Under the pieces are notes generated by a model that saw only the letters and a program-made list of their open reading frames with translations, was not told the origin of the DNA and made no database searches. This document shows positions 1 through 11,193 of a stretch of 40,116 bases of DNA, piece after piece. Both the position numbers and the translations under genes were made by a program. Source of the stretch: Phoronis australis (Eukaryota > Phoronida > Phoronidae); the NCBI GenBank assembly GCA_002633005.1, contig NMRA01000602.1, positions 181,680 through 221,795 on the forward strand, in the 5' to 3' direction. Within the stretch, counting starts at the first letter, position 1. Every line of letters starts with the position of its first letter.

Positions 1-380
1 TTTGTCAAAATGTATCAACGTTAAATCTTCATAAATTACAAAGTAGCCGGTTGAACATGCCTTTCAGTTCAGCAAAAGTCGCCATGTTGTCGGTGCCGCC
101 GGAAATGAGACTAAGTCCAACGGGAATTCTCAGCACTTTTATCACTCAATAAGTAAGAACTGCGATGCTTAAATTTGGTGAAAACTTGTGAATCGCGCAG
201 AATAGTAAGTAAAGATATATCTCCCTAATTTTTACCGTAAATTATCGGCGAAAATAATTTATACTAAGTTTTAAACTCGTAACTTATTCCGCTGTCGTCC
301 AAGATGGCCGAACCGATCCAAACAAGTGACCCAAATTTCGCCACAAAAATTGCAATACCTTTGCACTGCTTGGCTCGATT
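1..380. other. non-coding flank, no gene seen
   Basis: AT-rich sequence without a convincing reading frame or splice-bounded exon. It holds only short open stretches on both strands. It lies just left of the higher-GC retroelement that begins at about 480. Confidence 0.5.
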
Positions 381-580
381 TTGATAATTTTTCGATTTTT
401 ATTGAGTAGGATGCATTATCTTCCCGATGATAGTAAAGAATTTTTTCAAAACGAAAAAAAAAATTTTGGTTCGACCGCCCTACCAGAGGACCCCTCTGGT
501 GAGACGTTTGAGGTACCCAGACAGGATGAACCCATAGGGCTGGGAGTTTCCAAGCTGATGAGCCTTCAGATAACGACCCT

Positions 581-1046
581 GTGTTCCTGAGGGAGGACAC
601 GTCAGGACAAGGCAGACCTCCACCACGCCCAAGAAGGAAGAGAGTGAAAGGGCCGAAGATGACAGACGAAGCAGCATGGAAGGCTTTTGATGGGGATGTG
701 CACAACATCATGAAGACAACTTTGATGGGCAGCGTAGAGAAAATGATTGAGAGTTTCACCACAATCATTTACACCGTGGCTTTAAAGCGGTTTGGTGCAC
801 AGGAAGAGCGTACGAGAGCACCACGGCAGGAAGTTCCGGGAACGGCGCATCAAAGTGATACGAACTGAACTAAGGGGAAGGCTTTCCGCAAAGCCCAGGA
901 GCATGAGAAGGTCGGTGTGCAGTGGCTTAGAGATGACTTGCGGTATGAGCTCAGGCGCCTGCGGAATGCAGAGAGGTTACGTCGAGCCAAGAAGGAAAGA
1001 GCTTAGCGAAGGTCTCAGTATTTCAAGGATCCCTTCAGATTTATAA
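581..1046 (+). pseudogene. retrotransposon N-terminal region (fragment)
   Basis: Two overlapping frames cover this part. The first (581-868) has a basic stretch rich in Arg/Pro around residues 8-22 and then an acidic-aliphatic segment starting at MTDEAAWKAF. After a frame change near 850-880 the translation becomes a highly charged Arg/Lys/Glu helix (ELRRLRNAERLRRAKKER-like, read in a third frame around 945-1000) that leads directly into the RT at 1052. In this retroelement type such a region lies between the N-terminal nucleic-acid-binding part and the RT. No zinc finger is visible, so the true 5' end is probably missing or lies in the unrecognisable sequence before 480. Confidence 0.6.
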
Positions 1047-1051
1047 AGACC

Positions 1052-2465
1052 TTGCTGGGGGAAGAGAGATCAGGCGAGTTGCAGTCAAGCGAAGAGGCAA
1101 TAGAGCAACATGTTAACGCAGCTCGTGGAGTCGACAGAGGAGATGTGCACCTAGGAGTGTGTTCGAGAGTGGAGGCTGTGAATAGGCCAGAGAGTGAATT
1201 ATACATGAAAGAACCTACGTGGAAGGAACTGCTGCAGGTGGTTAAGAAAGCTCGATCGGGCTCAGCCCCAAGTCCAAGTGGCATCCCGTACAAGACCCTA
1301 CAAAAAGTGTCCCTAGCTGCTAAGGCAGCTGTGGCTAATTCTAAGAACAGTATGGAGAAAGGGCAAGATACCAACTGGCTGGAAGGTCGCAGAGGGTTGG
1401 TTTGTGCCCACCGAGAAGGAGTCTGCTGTGATTGACCATATTAGAACAATATCACTGCTGAGTGTAGAAGGGAAGATGTTGTTTGGGATCCTTGCTAGGA
1501 GGATGACATCCTATCTCTTAGACAACAAGTACATATACACATCTGTCCAGAAAGGAGGAATTCCTGGTTTTTCCGCCTGAGTTGAACATACGAGTGCCTT
1601 AAGCCAGCTACGGTTCCATACCCCACCAGCTGATCAACATAGCATTAAAGTACTATCACGCTCCTGCGCATATCAGTCGCATGTTAACAGATTATTTTCG
1701 AGGTATCCAGTTGAGGTTTATTGCAGGTGCCGTCACTACAGTTTGGATCAAGCTGGAAAGAGGTATAATAACTGGATGTACCATCTCTCCTACTCTGTTC
1801 ATCATGGGGATGAATTTTCTGATAAAGGCAGGAGAAAGGGAATGTAGGGGTCTGAGGCTACAGTCCGGTATCGTGGTGCCTGTAATTAGAGCATTTATGG
1901 ACGACTTGACAGTAACTACGGTGACGCATGTGCAATCTCGGTGGGTTTTGGCAGCACTATATGAAGTTGCAACGTAGGATCGTATGAAGTTTAAACCCAA
2001 GAAGTCGAGACTTTGATAATGAGAGGTGGGAAAGTGGTCAACAGATTTACCCTGACCATTCAAGGCGAAGAAATTCCATCAATTTTTAATAACCCCATCA
2101 AGTGCCTAGGTCAATGGTACGATAATCTCCTGTGCGATAAGAACAACATCAAGCAGATGGAGACCCAGGTGACGGAGTGGTTCAAGAGAATAGATAAAAG
2201 CGGTCTTCCTGGCAAGTACAAGGCGTGGATTTACCAGCACGGGCTGTTACCCCGAGCAACATGGGATCTTATGCTGGATGACATCCCGATATCGGCAGTA
2301 GAGTGCCTGGAGAGAACATTAAGCAAGTGGTTGAGGAAGTGGTTGGGAGTCCCAAAAACCTTCACACAGGTTGGTCTTTATAGCAGAACGGCAGAGCTTC
2401 CACTGCCTCTAGCGTCAATCACGGAGGAATTTATAGTAGGAAAGTGCAGGCTGGGTCTCACATAA
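1052..2465 (+). pseudogene. reverse transcriptase domain, FMDD type, inactivated
   Basis: The finger region begins with WKELLQVVKKARSGSAPSPS and GIPYK (about 1221-1290), the usual entry motif of non-LTR reverse transcriptases. It continues through a RTISLLSVEGK motif (about 1441-1475) and a KGGIPGFS motif (about 1551-1577), then the palm with YGSIPH (about 1606-1623), a GCTIS motif (about 1773-1787) and the FMDD box (1894-1905). The thumb (2013-2465) contains KCLGQW and GLPGKYKAW. The stretch between SALSQL and YGSIPH is deleted, removing the segment that carries the motif-A aspartate, and the flanking frames disagree. With frame changes near 1430, 1605 and 1980 and a stop near 1578, it cannot make an active enzyme. 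Confidence 0.8.
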
Positions 2466-2486
2466 CGCGACTCTAGAGATCCAAAG

Positions 2487-3262
2487 GTGAGGGATGCTGG
2501 TGTCATGACAAAATCAGGGAGACGGTTGTCAGCAGACACATCTCTGAGTCAAGCGGAGAGTTTGTTACAGATCAGAGATATAATTGGTAGCACCTGCGTA
2601 GGAAGCCAGGGGTTGGGGACATCCCAGTTCCAACAGTGGGTGAAGGCGAGTGAGAGGCAGCGGAGAGAGATGGGCCAAGCTGAGGTTAGAGCAGCAAAGG
2701 AGGAAGCCCGTAAAGCCAAGACAGTACAGCTAAGCCAGCAGGGAGCATGGACAAGGTGGAATCATTCAGAGATGAAGATATCGTGGGCAGACGTGTGGAG
2801 ACAATGCGTGTCGAGTTGTTACTTCGATCAGTTTACGACGTGGTACCATCACCTGCAAACCTTCTTCGGTGGGGCCTAGTGGATGACCCAGCCTGCCAGT
2901 TGTGTGGCGGAAGAGGTACATTGGCCCACATGTTATCAGGGTGCAAGACGGCACTGCTGCAGGGCCGATACAGATGGCGTCACGACCAAGTACTGAAGAC
3001 CCTTGCAGACATCATAGATGCAGAGCGTAAGACAAGAGCAACTCAGCCTAGGGCAAGCAGACAGCACTTGGAATTCGTCAGGTGCGCTTCGTTCACGCCT
3101 AACTCACTTAAGTTCCGGGCACAGTCACGCTTCGGCTTACGCAAGTTGTCACGGTCGATTCACGCCTCACTCTCCTGTCTGTCTTTGGTGACGGTCGCAC
3201 CAAGCCAGACCAGACGAAGTCTGATAATTCAGTGGCTGTACTGTATTTACACCACAATTTGA
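2487..3262 (+). pseudogene. retrotransposon C-terminal region with CCHC knuckle
   Basis: The first frame (2487-2879) shows SGRRLSADTSLSQAESLL and a Lys/Arg/Ala/Glu-rich helix up to a conserved WTRWN segment. A frame change near 2760-2800 moves the reading to the frame of 2747-3262, where LLLRSVYDVVPSPANLLRWG is followed by a C-x2-C-x8-H-x4-C knuckle (2894-2944) and GRYRWRHDQVL. These are typical of the R2/Hero type between RT and endonuclease. After about 3085 the translation stops resembling the family, and the expected PD-(D/E)xK endonuclease is absent, so the element has lost its 3' part. Confidence 0.7.
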
Positions 3263-6205
3263 GCGATAAACCCTGCAAGTAATCGATCTTCCTTTCTCGA
3301 CTCACCTCGGTTTTGTAACTATAGTGTACTTTCAATATCGGAGGCCTGGGGTGAGCCTTTAAGAAACGATGAGTTATTCTGGTTAAAATAATATATTTTT
3401 AAACAACACTAAATGGAAATTTAAACAATGTAAAATTAAAGAGAACCCATGGCATAAGTTTTAAGGATCTAGTCTAGCTTACTGCACATCACATCTTAGC
3501 ATGGGAAGCTTCCAACGTGAAAATATCCCCTGCTAAAATAAGTTACCACTGGTTATTGATTATCATGTCGAACTCAAAGGATCCGACCACAGGTGACCCG
3601 CATTTACAGACCAAGCGAAAGGTAAATTTTAATTAATCAATGATGTCGTTTCTATAGAGATTGGACATCTTATTTTCACAAAGTATAAATGTTGGTGCAG
3701 TGCCGTTGGTAGAACAAGAGATACAAGAGAGTGCTTCTGTTCGGATGCACGTTTCGTCAGTTGTGAAACCGAGACGCTGAAAAAAAGATACGCAGAAGTG
3801 TCTCTTTAACATTAAGCATTTGTACAAAATAGGTGCGTGAATAATGTTCATTTAAAATTAGTGCCAAATTTTAGTCACTGCCGATGCTCCCTCTTTCCAG
3901 AATAACGAAAAATAAAAATATGTTGATTCTTTTTTCTTTACACTGGTAGATCACATTGGCGATATGTCACTCATAACACTCTACTTGCAAACGCAGTTTT
4001 TATTTTCATTCTTGTAATGCCAATGGGCTTTGCGATAACCGGGCACATGCACAATTGTTCATGCCATTCGGCTGCAACTCTGGTACTTTCCCATGTTTTA
4101 AGCACCGTCATGGGTGCATGGTTTATGAAGTATCTACTAAGCCAGAACACAAATAGCAACATCTGACGTGCTGGCAGCATGAAAGAAAAATGCTTCACGA
4201 AGAATGCTATTGTACGTGTGTTAAAACCTAGCATTGACGGGGGGTCTTAGTGTCCATATTTTTATATTATTTCTATATGAAAACTGCAACAAATCTGTTA
4301 GCGTTTTACATCTGGTGACATTGGCGAATTACATGCTTTCCTGGTTGAGGTGCATTTACATCGTTGCGTGATATGGTAAATTGACCGGTAGAATGAAAAC
4401 ACAGCCGTTGTGATACCACACATGTAAGTTTCTATAGTTGTCAAAGGAAGGGTCAGGTTCAAAGACAATGAGTGGACAGTAATTGGGTAAACCAGATGTT
4501 ATTATGCGAGTATATGAAGTGTGTTTTCAATACAACCTAGCAGATCAGTGACCACGCAGCTCACCGTCACAAAGGTGAAAGTTGAGATGGACATCAATCA
4601 CGGATATGTTTTCCACTTGGGTAAATAGTAATAACATTATCTGATGACGAGGTTAAAATTAATTTGAATGTCAACACTAGTCTTGAAACTACTACGCTAC
4701 TGTTTTATGTTTTACACAACGTAACACTAACACAGTGATGGTCACCATTGCTACCTAACCATCAGCGCTAGTGTGAACGAGAGCTGTATAAAGACATGTA
4801 CGCCTGTAGCTCATCGTTCACTAGGACAGGGCCAATAAAAAAACAAAGTCCCGAATTAGTTGGCGTCTTTGTACTGGCAACTAAGAAGTAAAGTTATAGT
4901 TTGCAAATACTTGGTTACTATCATGATAATGATACTATTTTCAAAACAGAAAGGATGCCTTTGATTGCTCTATTAGTTGTACATCACCGTCGCAAATTAT
5001 AAACCGAGCACAGGTTCTTCAAATTCAAAGCTCGACTTTGCGAGTTGCTGATGATTTCAATGTTCTTGTAGGTAATGACAATGAAATTGTGACGCTTTAA
5101 ATTAGAAATTGCACCCCTAACTCCTTATATATGTGATTGCTAGGTGAAAATAGGTAGAAACAAGCATTTTGTGTGGAAATGATCAGTTGTGAGTCGCAAG
5201 TAGGTATCGTGACGAGGTGTTGGGGAATAACACCACGTGATGCGAGCTGTGTGAGCCCCAAATGTACGTCATTAGAGCAAAAGTCACCTATACGCAGAAT
5301 TTTTGTTTTCACCTTTACAAGACAGTCGTCATCGTCACCATCGCAGGATTGTGGTCAGTGCAGACCCACAATGGTACACCTGCTCACTTTGTATGCACGA
5401 TATCAGTACTTAATCGTTCCTATATTTCAAAAAATGTGTATTGGTATAAACGTTTTCCAAATCTTGCAGATATATTTTGAAATTCCTTGTGTGAGTAGGT
5501 GTGACATTGCCGTTGTTGTCGATGGCTCAGCGCTCAAGACGACGTCGTTGTCAGTCCCAGCGACCTCGTTGTTATTGTCTGCAATGTCTCTGATTGCTGA
5601 ATAAAGGAAGAATATTTTCACCAATATTCGCTTTAATTAGTGTTGGATATGGTCGTATCGCGTAAGCATTGAGACTTACAAACGGATATGTGTTTACAAA
5701 GAGGAGACACTGATTATCAAATCACTACAGAAAAACTTCAATCCGAAATATTCAACGCAAAAATATAATTAGACTTGACTTAATTATATCAACTGAATTT
5801 TGTCACCAATAGACAGAAGCGAGGCCTGTCGACCAGCATTTACCCGCACCTATTACACTAGAAACGCACAAAGTGTAACTAAAGATTATATAATAATATA
5901 GCTGACTTGTTTAGTGTTCTGAATTAGCTAATTTGCTTTCTAAATTTAGTAGGCTTAAAAGTGTGATGATGACAAAATTTCAAGGTTCTTTCGTCGCAGA
6001 CAATACATGTAGTTGGTGTTAATGTGTATGACGCTCAATAACTGTCTATATAACTTGTCCTTGCATGTACCTTGTAAAGAGAAGAATTTGTCGGGACGCT
6101 TAGTTGAAATGCATTATGATTCCATTTCCAAGATTCCAAATTTAATACTATTTTTAATGCCACGTTCATCATTGTTGCTCTCATCCTTTTCCCCGTGTGT
6201 TTCAG
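3263..6205. other. non-coding, probable upstream or intronic sequence
   Basis: AT-rich sequence with only scattered short open frames. The longest, 143 codons on the plus strand at 5173-5604, has no domain, no splice support and an irregular composition, so it is not called. The only local structure noticed is a hairpin at 4769-4823. The unidentified first exon of the plus-strand WSC gene may lie here. Confidence 0.45.
4769..4823. repeat. short inverted repeat (hairpin)
   Basis: The segments GTGTGAACGAGAGCT and AGCTCATCGTTCAC are near-perfect inverted copies separated by about 20 bases, giving a stem of roughly 14-16 bp. The loop contains TATAAAG. No flanking element ends were found, so its nature is open. 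Confidence 0.5.
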
Positions 6206-6250
6206 GAACAAGAACGGTTTATTTTACACTCGTTTTTGCAATAGTTCAAG
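6206..6250 (+). CDS. signal-peptide exon of plus-strand WSC gene
   Basis: A 45-base exon with a strong pyrimidine-rich acceptor (CCGTGTGTTTCAG) and a consensus donor (CAAG then GTAAGT). In the phase that leaves two bases at the start and one at the end (phase 1 on both sides) it reads TRTVYFTLVFAIVQ, a hydrophobic core suitable for a secretion signal. The minus-strand WSC gene has a matching small exon (32005-32043) that also starts with GA, encodes a hydrophobic stretch and is phase 1 on both sides; that parallel is the main reason to accept this exon. The initiator ATG should be in an earlier exon. The frame also continues upstream to an ATG at about 6158 (MPRSSLLLSS), so an unspliced start there is the alternative. 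Confidence 0.55.
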
Positions 6251-8376
6251 GTAAGTGTCCATCACTGTCAAATTAGTAGCTCAATTAGATTTCCAGAAGA
6301 AAAAATACACAACTAAGACAGTTCAACATGTAGAATTGATAGTAAGTGCATTATTAGATGTAGTCTATGTAATAGGACACTCTGCAACACCAATAAATTG
6401 TAATAACGTTTAGGTTTTATTGACGTGAACAGCTGACAGCCCTAATAAATGGAAGTAAATTGGTTAAGTGTCCTAATATAAAGTTGCATTTTGCTGCTTG
6501 GCTTGCTACGAAGCAACCATCGAGATTGTTAGTTAATAATGCTAATAATGTCGAACTCATAATATACCTTACTATAATCAGAGCATTGTTTGATTTAACA
6601 GCAAGAGTTCCAAACAGTCTGCATTTCACAAGAACTGTTCATAGTTGATTGGGGTTGTTTACCTGTAATGTTATAAATTTGAAAGTGCTTCAGTCAGCTT
6701 ATAACTAAGGAGCAGGTTTTCTGATACACTGTAGATGAAACATGGTCGAGAATATCTGTGTACACCATTATTACTGGATGCACTGTAAAACCCATTTCTT
6801 CAGACAGTAAAAGTCAAAATGACCCTGATACATAAAGAGTATGCTACCAAAAACAAAAAAACATCGGGACTCACTTTTGCGATTTTTGTGATACTGATGA
6901 AAATTTGCTCTGAAAAAAGCAATATTTACAAAAAGGAGAAAATGATATTGTATTGGACTGCAGAACTTCTGGATAAATAGTTGAACGTGTTTATCTCAGC
7001 CAAAACGCAAGCATTACAAGGTTGCTGCAATACACAGCAGCCTTTTTGGTTGAACGGGATAGGCTCTTGCGGCGTTGCTTTGCTTTAATTGGCGAATGTA
7101 AACTTGTCGCAAAACCCCGTAACACTTTATTTTGTTTAGTCCAACGGGATAATAACGCTATGTTGCATATTACATACATGTATGGTGAAGATCAAAGTTG
7201 TTATATGTTCAATTGCGACAGGCGTTTCGAGGTAGTTGGAGATGGGCTAAAACAATTAAAACGTAGGCAGTCCGGAGATCGCGTGACAATTGGCAAGCAC
7301 ACCGTACACTGTGAGAAACGATAAGCATATTATTGGGTTCATTTATAATATAATTGCTGGTACAAGTAAATATTACAGGTAAACGTTCTGACAAAGATAT
7401 GTTGGAATATTTCAACTTTAAGAATCAACATAGAGGCGCACTGACAAGCAGGTCAATCGTACACCAATAAGTTAATGCATAAACATGACATTAACGATAT
7501 TAAAAGCATGTGCACACNTAAAGTGCAAACTCTAACGGCTTCGTCCAGGAAAGGAATCTCTACTACTCTACTATAGGTCACGTGCAAGACTGAGTTAGCG
7601 TTCCATGGTTGGAGTTTTAGGTTCGATTTAAAATCCCATTACACCCTCAACTCCCACACCCCTCTACCCCTTCGACCCACGACTCCCTCCACCCAAAAAG
7701 CCCTCGACCCACAATCCACGACCCATGACCCACTCTACCCACAACCCCCTCAACGCACCACTTATATTACCCAAAACCAGGTTCGTTTTCGTCAGGTTAT
7801 TTCCTTCCCTGGTTGTGAATGGTATAAAGGAAAATGACATCGATTTTATAAGTATTTTTACCTAATTCGGTCTATATCCACATCACGTAGCTTTCTGTCG
7901 ATCTTGCCGTGAGGTGTCATGTTAACCTGTTAGAAATGTGAGAAAGGATGCAGCGTCGTCATTGATTCATCTGCATTGTTGGTGCCGCTATGTTGTGATA
8001 AATTGTTCCCGCTTGTGCGACCTATGGAGCTGCGAGGAAAGCGGTTCTATCATCTTTGTTCGATTTCCTCGAGAGTCCGTAATGCTTAGGAAGTGGCTTG
8101 CGGCAGTGAAGAATTCCGTAAATACCAGGCGTGATGCCGTAAAACATCTCCGTGTCTTTGGCCGGCATTTCGTTGACAGTTATGGTCACTAATTAATGGC
8201 GACTTACCATACAGTTCATGCCAGAGCGGAAAAATAGTCTGAGGCTGAAATCAGATGCTGTATGCACTGAATTTGCGCTCGGCAGCCAGGAGACAAAGAA
8301 ACACCGGTCAGTTGTTGATCCGTTTTTGATGATGGAGAATTGTAGTAGGCCATGAAAACATAAAAATTGCAGTTAA
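6251..8376. other. large first intron, left part
   Basis: Non-coding sequence between the signal exon and the antisense LINE. It contains a C-rich minisatellite at about 7640-7760 and an ambiguous base near 7517. An open frame of 100 codons at 7022-7324 starts at TTG, has no recognisable domain and no splice support, so it is not called. Confidence 0.45.
7640..7760. repeat. CGACCCAC-type C-rich minisatellite
   Basis: Degenerate tandem units built from CCCTCGACCCACGACCC-like blocks (for example CTTCGACCCACGACTCCC, CCTCGACCCACAATCC, ACGACCCATGACCCAC). The same unit occurs as an inverted pair at 14726-14825 and 15480-15605, so the three loci belong to one repeat family. Confidence 0.65.
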
Positions 8377-8982
8377 TTAAAGACATGCGAACATAAGGGT
8401 TTTATAATCTGTTTGATGACTTTCGGGTTTGTAAGGTTTCTGTTTGATGCTCAGTGTGTATGACGTTTTCGCCAGTTTTTTTCCCAACGCTAAAAAAACG
8501 TCACAACCAGAGTAGTGCCATAGAAATACCTTCTTCAGTAACCTATCACCACCTATGGTAACTAGTTTGTACCAAAGACGCACAATATTCAATTTTAATC
8601 TATTTCCGGTGGATTCTCACCCCATATCGCCACTAACAGCATGAGTGGCTGTAAGTCGGTTGACCCCTAAAAAAAAACGCACAGCTCTGTTTTGAATATT
8701 TTGATTATTACCAAAATTTTTGTAACCCTAAACAGATGACCCGTAACCAAAAATTGGTGCCACACACGAATTAAATAATGTTTTAAACGTTTCGAGTACT
8801 AGATTCTTGTTGTCACGGAATGTTGAGCATATCTTCCCTAACGCTCTACCAGAAGCTTCAGATAACACATTCGAATTTTCTTTGAAGTCAAGGTGTTGAT
8901 CCAGAATACAGCCTAAATATTTGTATGAGGGTTTAAAACTGGTAACACTGTTTAGAATAAATTCAAAATTGCTTCTAGGCAT
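8377..8982 (-). pseudogene. LINE thumb and C-terminal tail
   Basis: The frame 8982-8728 carries SYKYLGCILDQHLDFKEN, the YLG motif found after the RT palm. After a stop near 8725, the translation of about 8730-8600 gives QNRAVRFFLGV, and the frame 8592-8377 gives NIVRLWYKL and KKVFLWHYS. These are the usual tail motifs of CR1/Jockey-like LINE proteins (QNRA..FLGV and VFLWDYS). Order and spacing agree with one element extending from the RT above. Confidence 0.75.
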
Positions 8983-9037
8983 AGACTTAGCTCAAAAATC
9001 GACAACATTAAATTTTTGCCATGTTCACAACCATTCT

Positions 9038-9631
9038 CTACTTTTTACAACAGTTTTTTAAAACCTTCAATATATCTTGCATGTCATTTTCGTTCTCAGA
9101 CAAAAGTGCAATATCGTCGGCGTAAAGAAGCGCCAAGATATTGTTCGGGCCACATTGGATACCTTTAGCCAATTTTTTAAAATACAGAGCTAAGTCATTT
9201 ATATACATGTATAATGCAAAGAGTGTCGATGATAAAACGTCCCTCTGACGGACACCATTTTCATGTGTGAACCAACCACTATACAGAGTGCTATTTAATC
9301 GTATACAGTTCATTGGACTTTTGTGAATCATAGGAATTGCATTATGCATTCTACCATTAATACTATTTTGCAGTAGTTCATGATTTGACCAGTCAAAAGG
9401 TTTTTTCATGTCCACAAATGTTACAAATGTAGAAAGGTTAGACGACTTTCCTGTTTGAATAACTGATGACAGCACATATAAGTGATTAATACAGGACCGT
9501 TGGCTTCGGAATCCATTTTGCTCGTCAACTAAAATATTGTTCTGTTCACAGAAACCCAAAATTCTATTATTCAAAACAGCACTGAAAATTTTATAATTAT
9601 TGGAAAGAAGACTAATCCCACGGTAGTTCAA
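9038..9631 (-). pseudogene. LINE reverse transcriptase, YADD type
   Basis: A 197-codon open frame begins at NYRGISLLSNNYKIFSAVLN, the classical start of a LINE RT palm. It continues with EQNGFRSQRSC (motif for template contact), FVDMKKPFDWSNH (motif A, with the Asp in FVDM), GVRQRDVLSSTLFALYMYIN (motif B, where the usual Gly-Asp-Pro-Leu is changed) and LLYADDIALLSE (motif C, YADD at 9113-9124). This is the best preserved part of the element. Flanking frames are broken, and the altered motif B makes activity unlikely. Confidence 0.85.
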
Positions 9632-9669
9632 AGGTAACCTAGAGTCGTCTGTAGAATGCTTACTGTAGC

Positions 9670-10240
9670 TATCGGGATTATAATTGCCTTATACCAGTCA
9701 GTAGGCAGAATTATCTGGTGCTTTACATCTTAGCCCAATCAATGCGTGGATATCTAACATATCAATAAAATCAGACGTCTTTGTGATGGAAAACGATACG
9801 CATTTTTTCAAATTATTTTGGCCAGTTAAAATATAATCTACAGCATTTCCTCTAGCTGGGACAGAGGTGAAATTTCCAATTCTGGAGAAATTTTGCTCTT
9901 AGCAGTAGCCAATTTCGAGTCTTTCACAAGGTCAATTAAAGCATTACCAAATCGATTGGTCTGAAAATCTATGATCTACCTTGGGCCCACTTCGTCAATA
10001 TCCAGAATGAAACCTAGTTTGTTGCCTGTCCTTGTGTTAAAGTGCCCGCAAATGAAGAAATTGTCAACATCACTAAAATTATTCAATTGGTCGATGAGAT
10101 GAGAATAAATGTCATAAATGTTCTTACTTCTATTTGAACCCCGGGAGGAAAGTAGCATGTATAAATTATAAAACAAGTTTCAGACATAATACTTGTAAAC
10201 TTCACCCCTAGAATGCCACCATCAAAGACCTTATCGATAA
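9670..10240 (-). pseudogene. APE endonuclease remnant of LINE
   Basis: The minus-strand frame 10176-9976 contains the motif FICGHFNTRTG, corresponding to the GDFNARTG motif of APE-like LINE endonucleases with the catalytic Asp-x-Asn (here His replaces the Asp). Downstream, in other frames, the segments GNALIDLVKDSKL and AVDYILTGQNN (about 9950-9810) and DIHALIGLRCK (about 9760-9725) correspond to the late DYIL and SDH-like parts of this domain, with the SDH motif changed. Frame breaks and the Asp-to-His change make it non-functional. The N-terminal part of the domain is missing. Confidence 0.65.
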
Positions 10241-10465
10241 CACTTACTGTGTACTAAATTCATGAAACATACGGTGGTCCGAGCGGTTTCATGAAAATTT
10301 CACATGAACGTGCTTTTCATTTGCTTTTATTTCCCCAAGATCTGCGAGGCAATTGATCGTCGACCTCTCTGTTCAGTCACGTGACTGCAGTTAAGTCTTA
10401 ATTTAAGGTTACTCTAGAATATCCTGGTTTGCTATAACAGAGTAATTTGTGATCATTTTCTACAG

Positions 10466-10756
10466 TTACAGGTCTTTCAGTGCAGGAACTAATAGCCCTC
10501 GAAACAAGAATAAAGTTGCCAGGTTGTTACGTTCGCAATGATGAAACACCTGGTTTGACATTCTTGGCTTACAGAAGAAAAGACACAATGGCCGAAACTT
10601 GTAAACAGACATGTTATAGTCGCTGGTTTATGCGAGCTGGTATACAGAATGGCAACGAATGCTGGTGTGGAAACACTTATGAACACTATCTTAAAGTTGC
10701 GGACTCTGAGTGTAAGGAATTGAAAATTTGGATTATGTCAACAAACTACGTGTCAA
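10466..10756 (+). CDS. first WSC exon of plus-strand gene, truncated domain
   Basis: Exon of 291 bases (97 codons), phase 1 at both ends. The acceptor is TTTTCTACAG; an in-phase alternative AG ends at 10480. The donor is CAA then GTAAGA. It encodes a WSC domain, a secreted cysteine-rich module associated with carbohydrate binding. Visible cysteines are GCY, TCKQTC, ECWCG and DSEC, with the usual AGIQNGNECWCG core. After DSEC the expected C-x-G...CGG segment is missing and the sequence goes straight to IWIMSTNY, the usual last strand. The domain therefore has six of eight cysteines and looks as if about ten residues were deleted in frame. The next exon downstream is a decayed WSC copy, then 11643-11927. 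Its closest relative in the window is the first WSC exon of the minus-strand gene. Confidence 0.75.
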
Positions 10757-11193
10757 GTAAGAAATATTTCATAGGTACTACACTAAGTTTAGTGATTTAA
10801 ACATTCAATCCTGTGTTGCCACGTGTATTTTATTTTTGGTGAGCCTAAGCTTTTGGATATCCAAATGTGCATTCTGGTAAAATTTAAGTTTTTCTGCCGA
10901 ATGTCAAGTTTGTATTCAGTACGTTACTGTCGCCGGAATGTATATTTTCTTTTGATGAATTCACATTTCAGCAATATTTAAATTTTCACCGCACCCTAAA
11001 TTATTCAAATCATATGACAACCTTATCCTTTTTTGAGAGGTACATGAGTTATGCTATGACTGGCGCATTAATCCGTCAAAAACACACCCAAGACACCGAT
11101 AAATACCTTAGGTGTCCCGGATGGTTCTCAATAATTGTAGATGTTGCGTTAAGTCTCGCTTGCATCATATGTATATGTAACCCATTGCAATGA

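Larger units (their letters stand above)
480..3260 (+). mobile_element. broken R2/Hero-like non-LTR retrotransposon
   Basis: A higher-GC block than its surroundings encodes, in several shifted frames, the successive parts of one retrotransposon polyprotein: an N-terminal basic region (about 581-1046), a reverse transcriptase (1052-2465) and a C-terminal region with a Cys-Cys-His-Cys knuckle (2487-3090). The RT has an FMDD catalytic box (1894-1905) rather than the YADD of most LINEs. The organisation RT then CCHC knuckle, with no APE endonuclease seen upstream, is that of R2/NeSL/Hero-type elements with a C-terminal restriction-like endonuclease; that endonuclease is not recognisable after about 3090. 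At least five frame changes, an in-frame TGA near 1578 and an internal deletion near 1605 show it is dead. Clade placement is by motif memory, not by tree. Confidence 0.8.
8377..10240 (-). mobile_element. APE-type LINE (CR1/L2/Jockey-like), inactive
   Basis: Read on the minus strand, this block holds in order an endonuclease remnant (about 10240-9670), a reverse transcriptase with a YADD box (9631-9038) and a C-terminal thumb and tail (8982-8377). It is interrupted by frame changes between 9976 and 9631, near 9000 and near 8730-8600. It lies antisense inside the first large intron of the plus-strand WSC gene. The APE endonuclease plus YADD RT and the tail motifs place it among CR1, L2 or Jockey-like LINEs; the clade cannot be fixed by eye. 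The 5' end is truncated inside the endonuclease. Confidence 0.85.

Noticed and set aside
271-768. 165-codon minus-strand open frame
   Set aside because: Antisense to the retroelement N-terminal region; composition is a shadow of the plus-strand coding frame.
5173-5604. 143-codon open frame on the plus strand
   Set aside because: No domain, no splice borders, and another frame on the same strand and one on the opposite strand are open over parts of it; likely chance.
7022-7324. 100-codon plus-strand open frame
   Set aside because: Starts at TTG, has no domain or splice support, and lies in the intron of the WSC gene.
10481-10756. Alternative shorter form of the first plus-strand WSC exon
   Set aside because: The AG at 10479-10480 is also in phase, but the upstream acceptor TTTTCTACAG has the better pyrimidine tract; kept only as an alternative.
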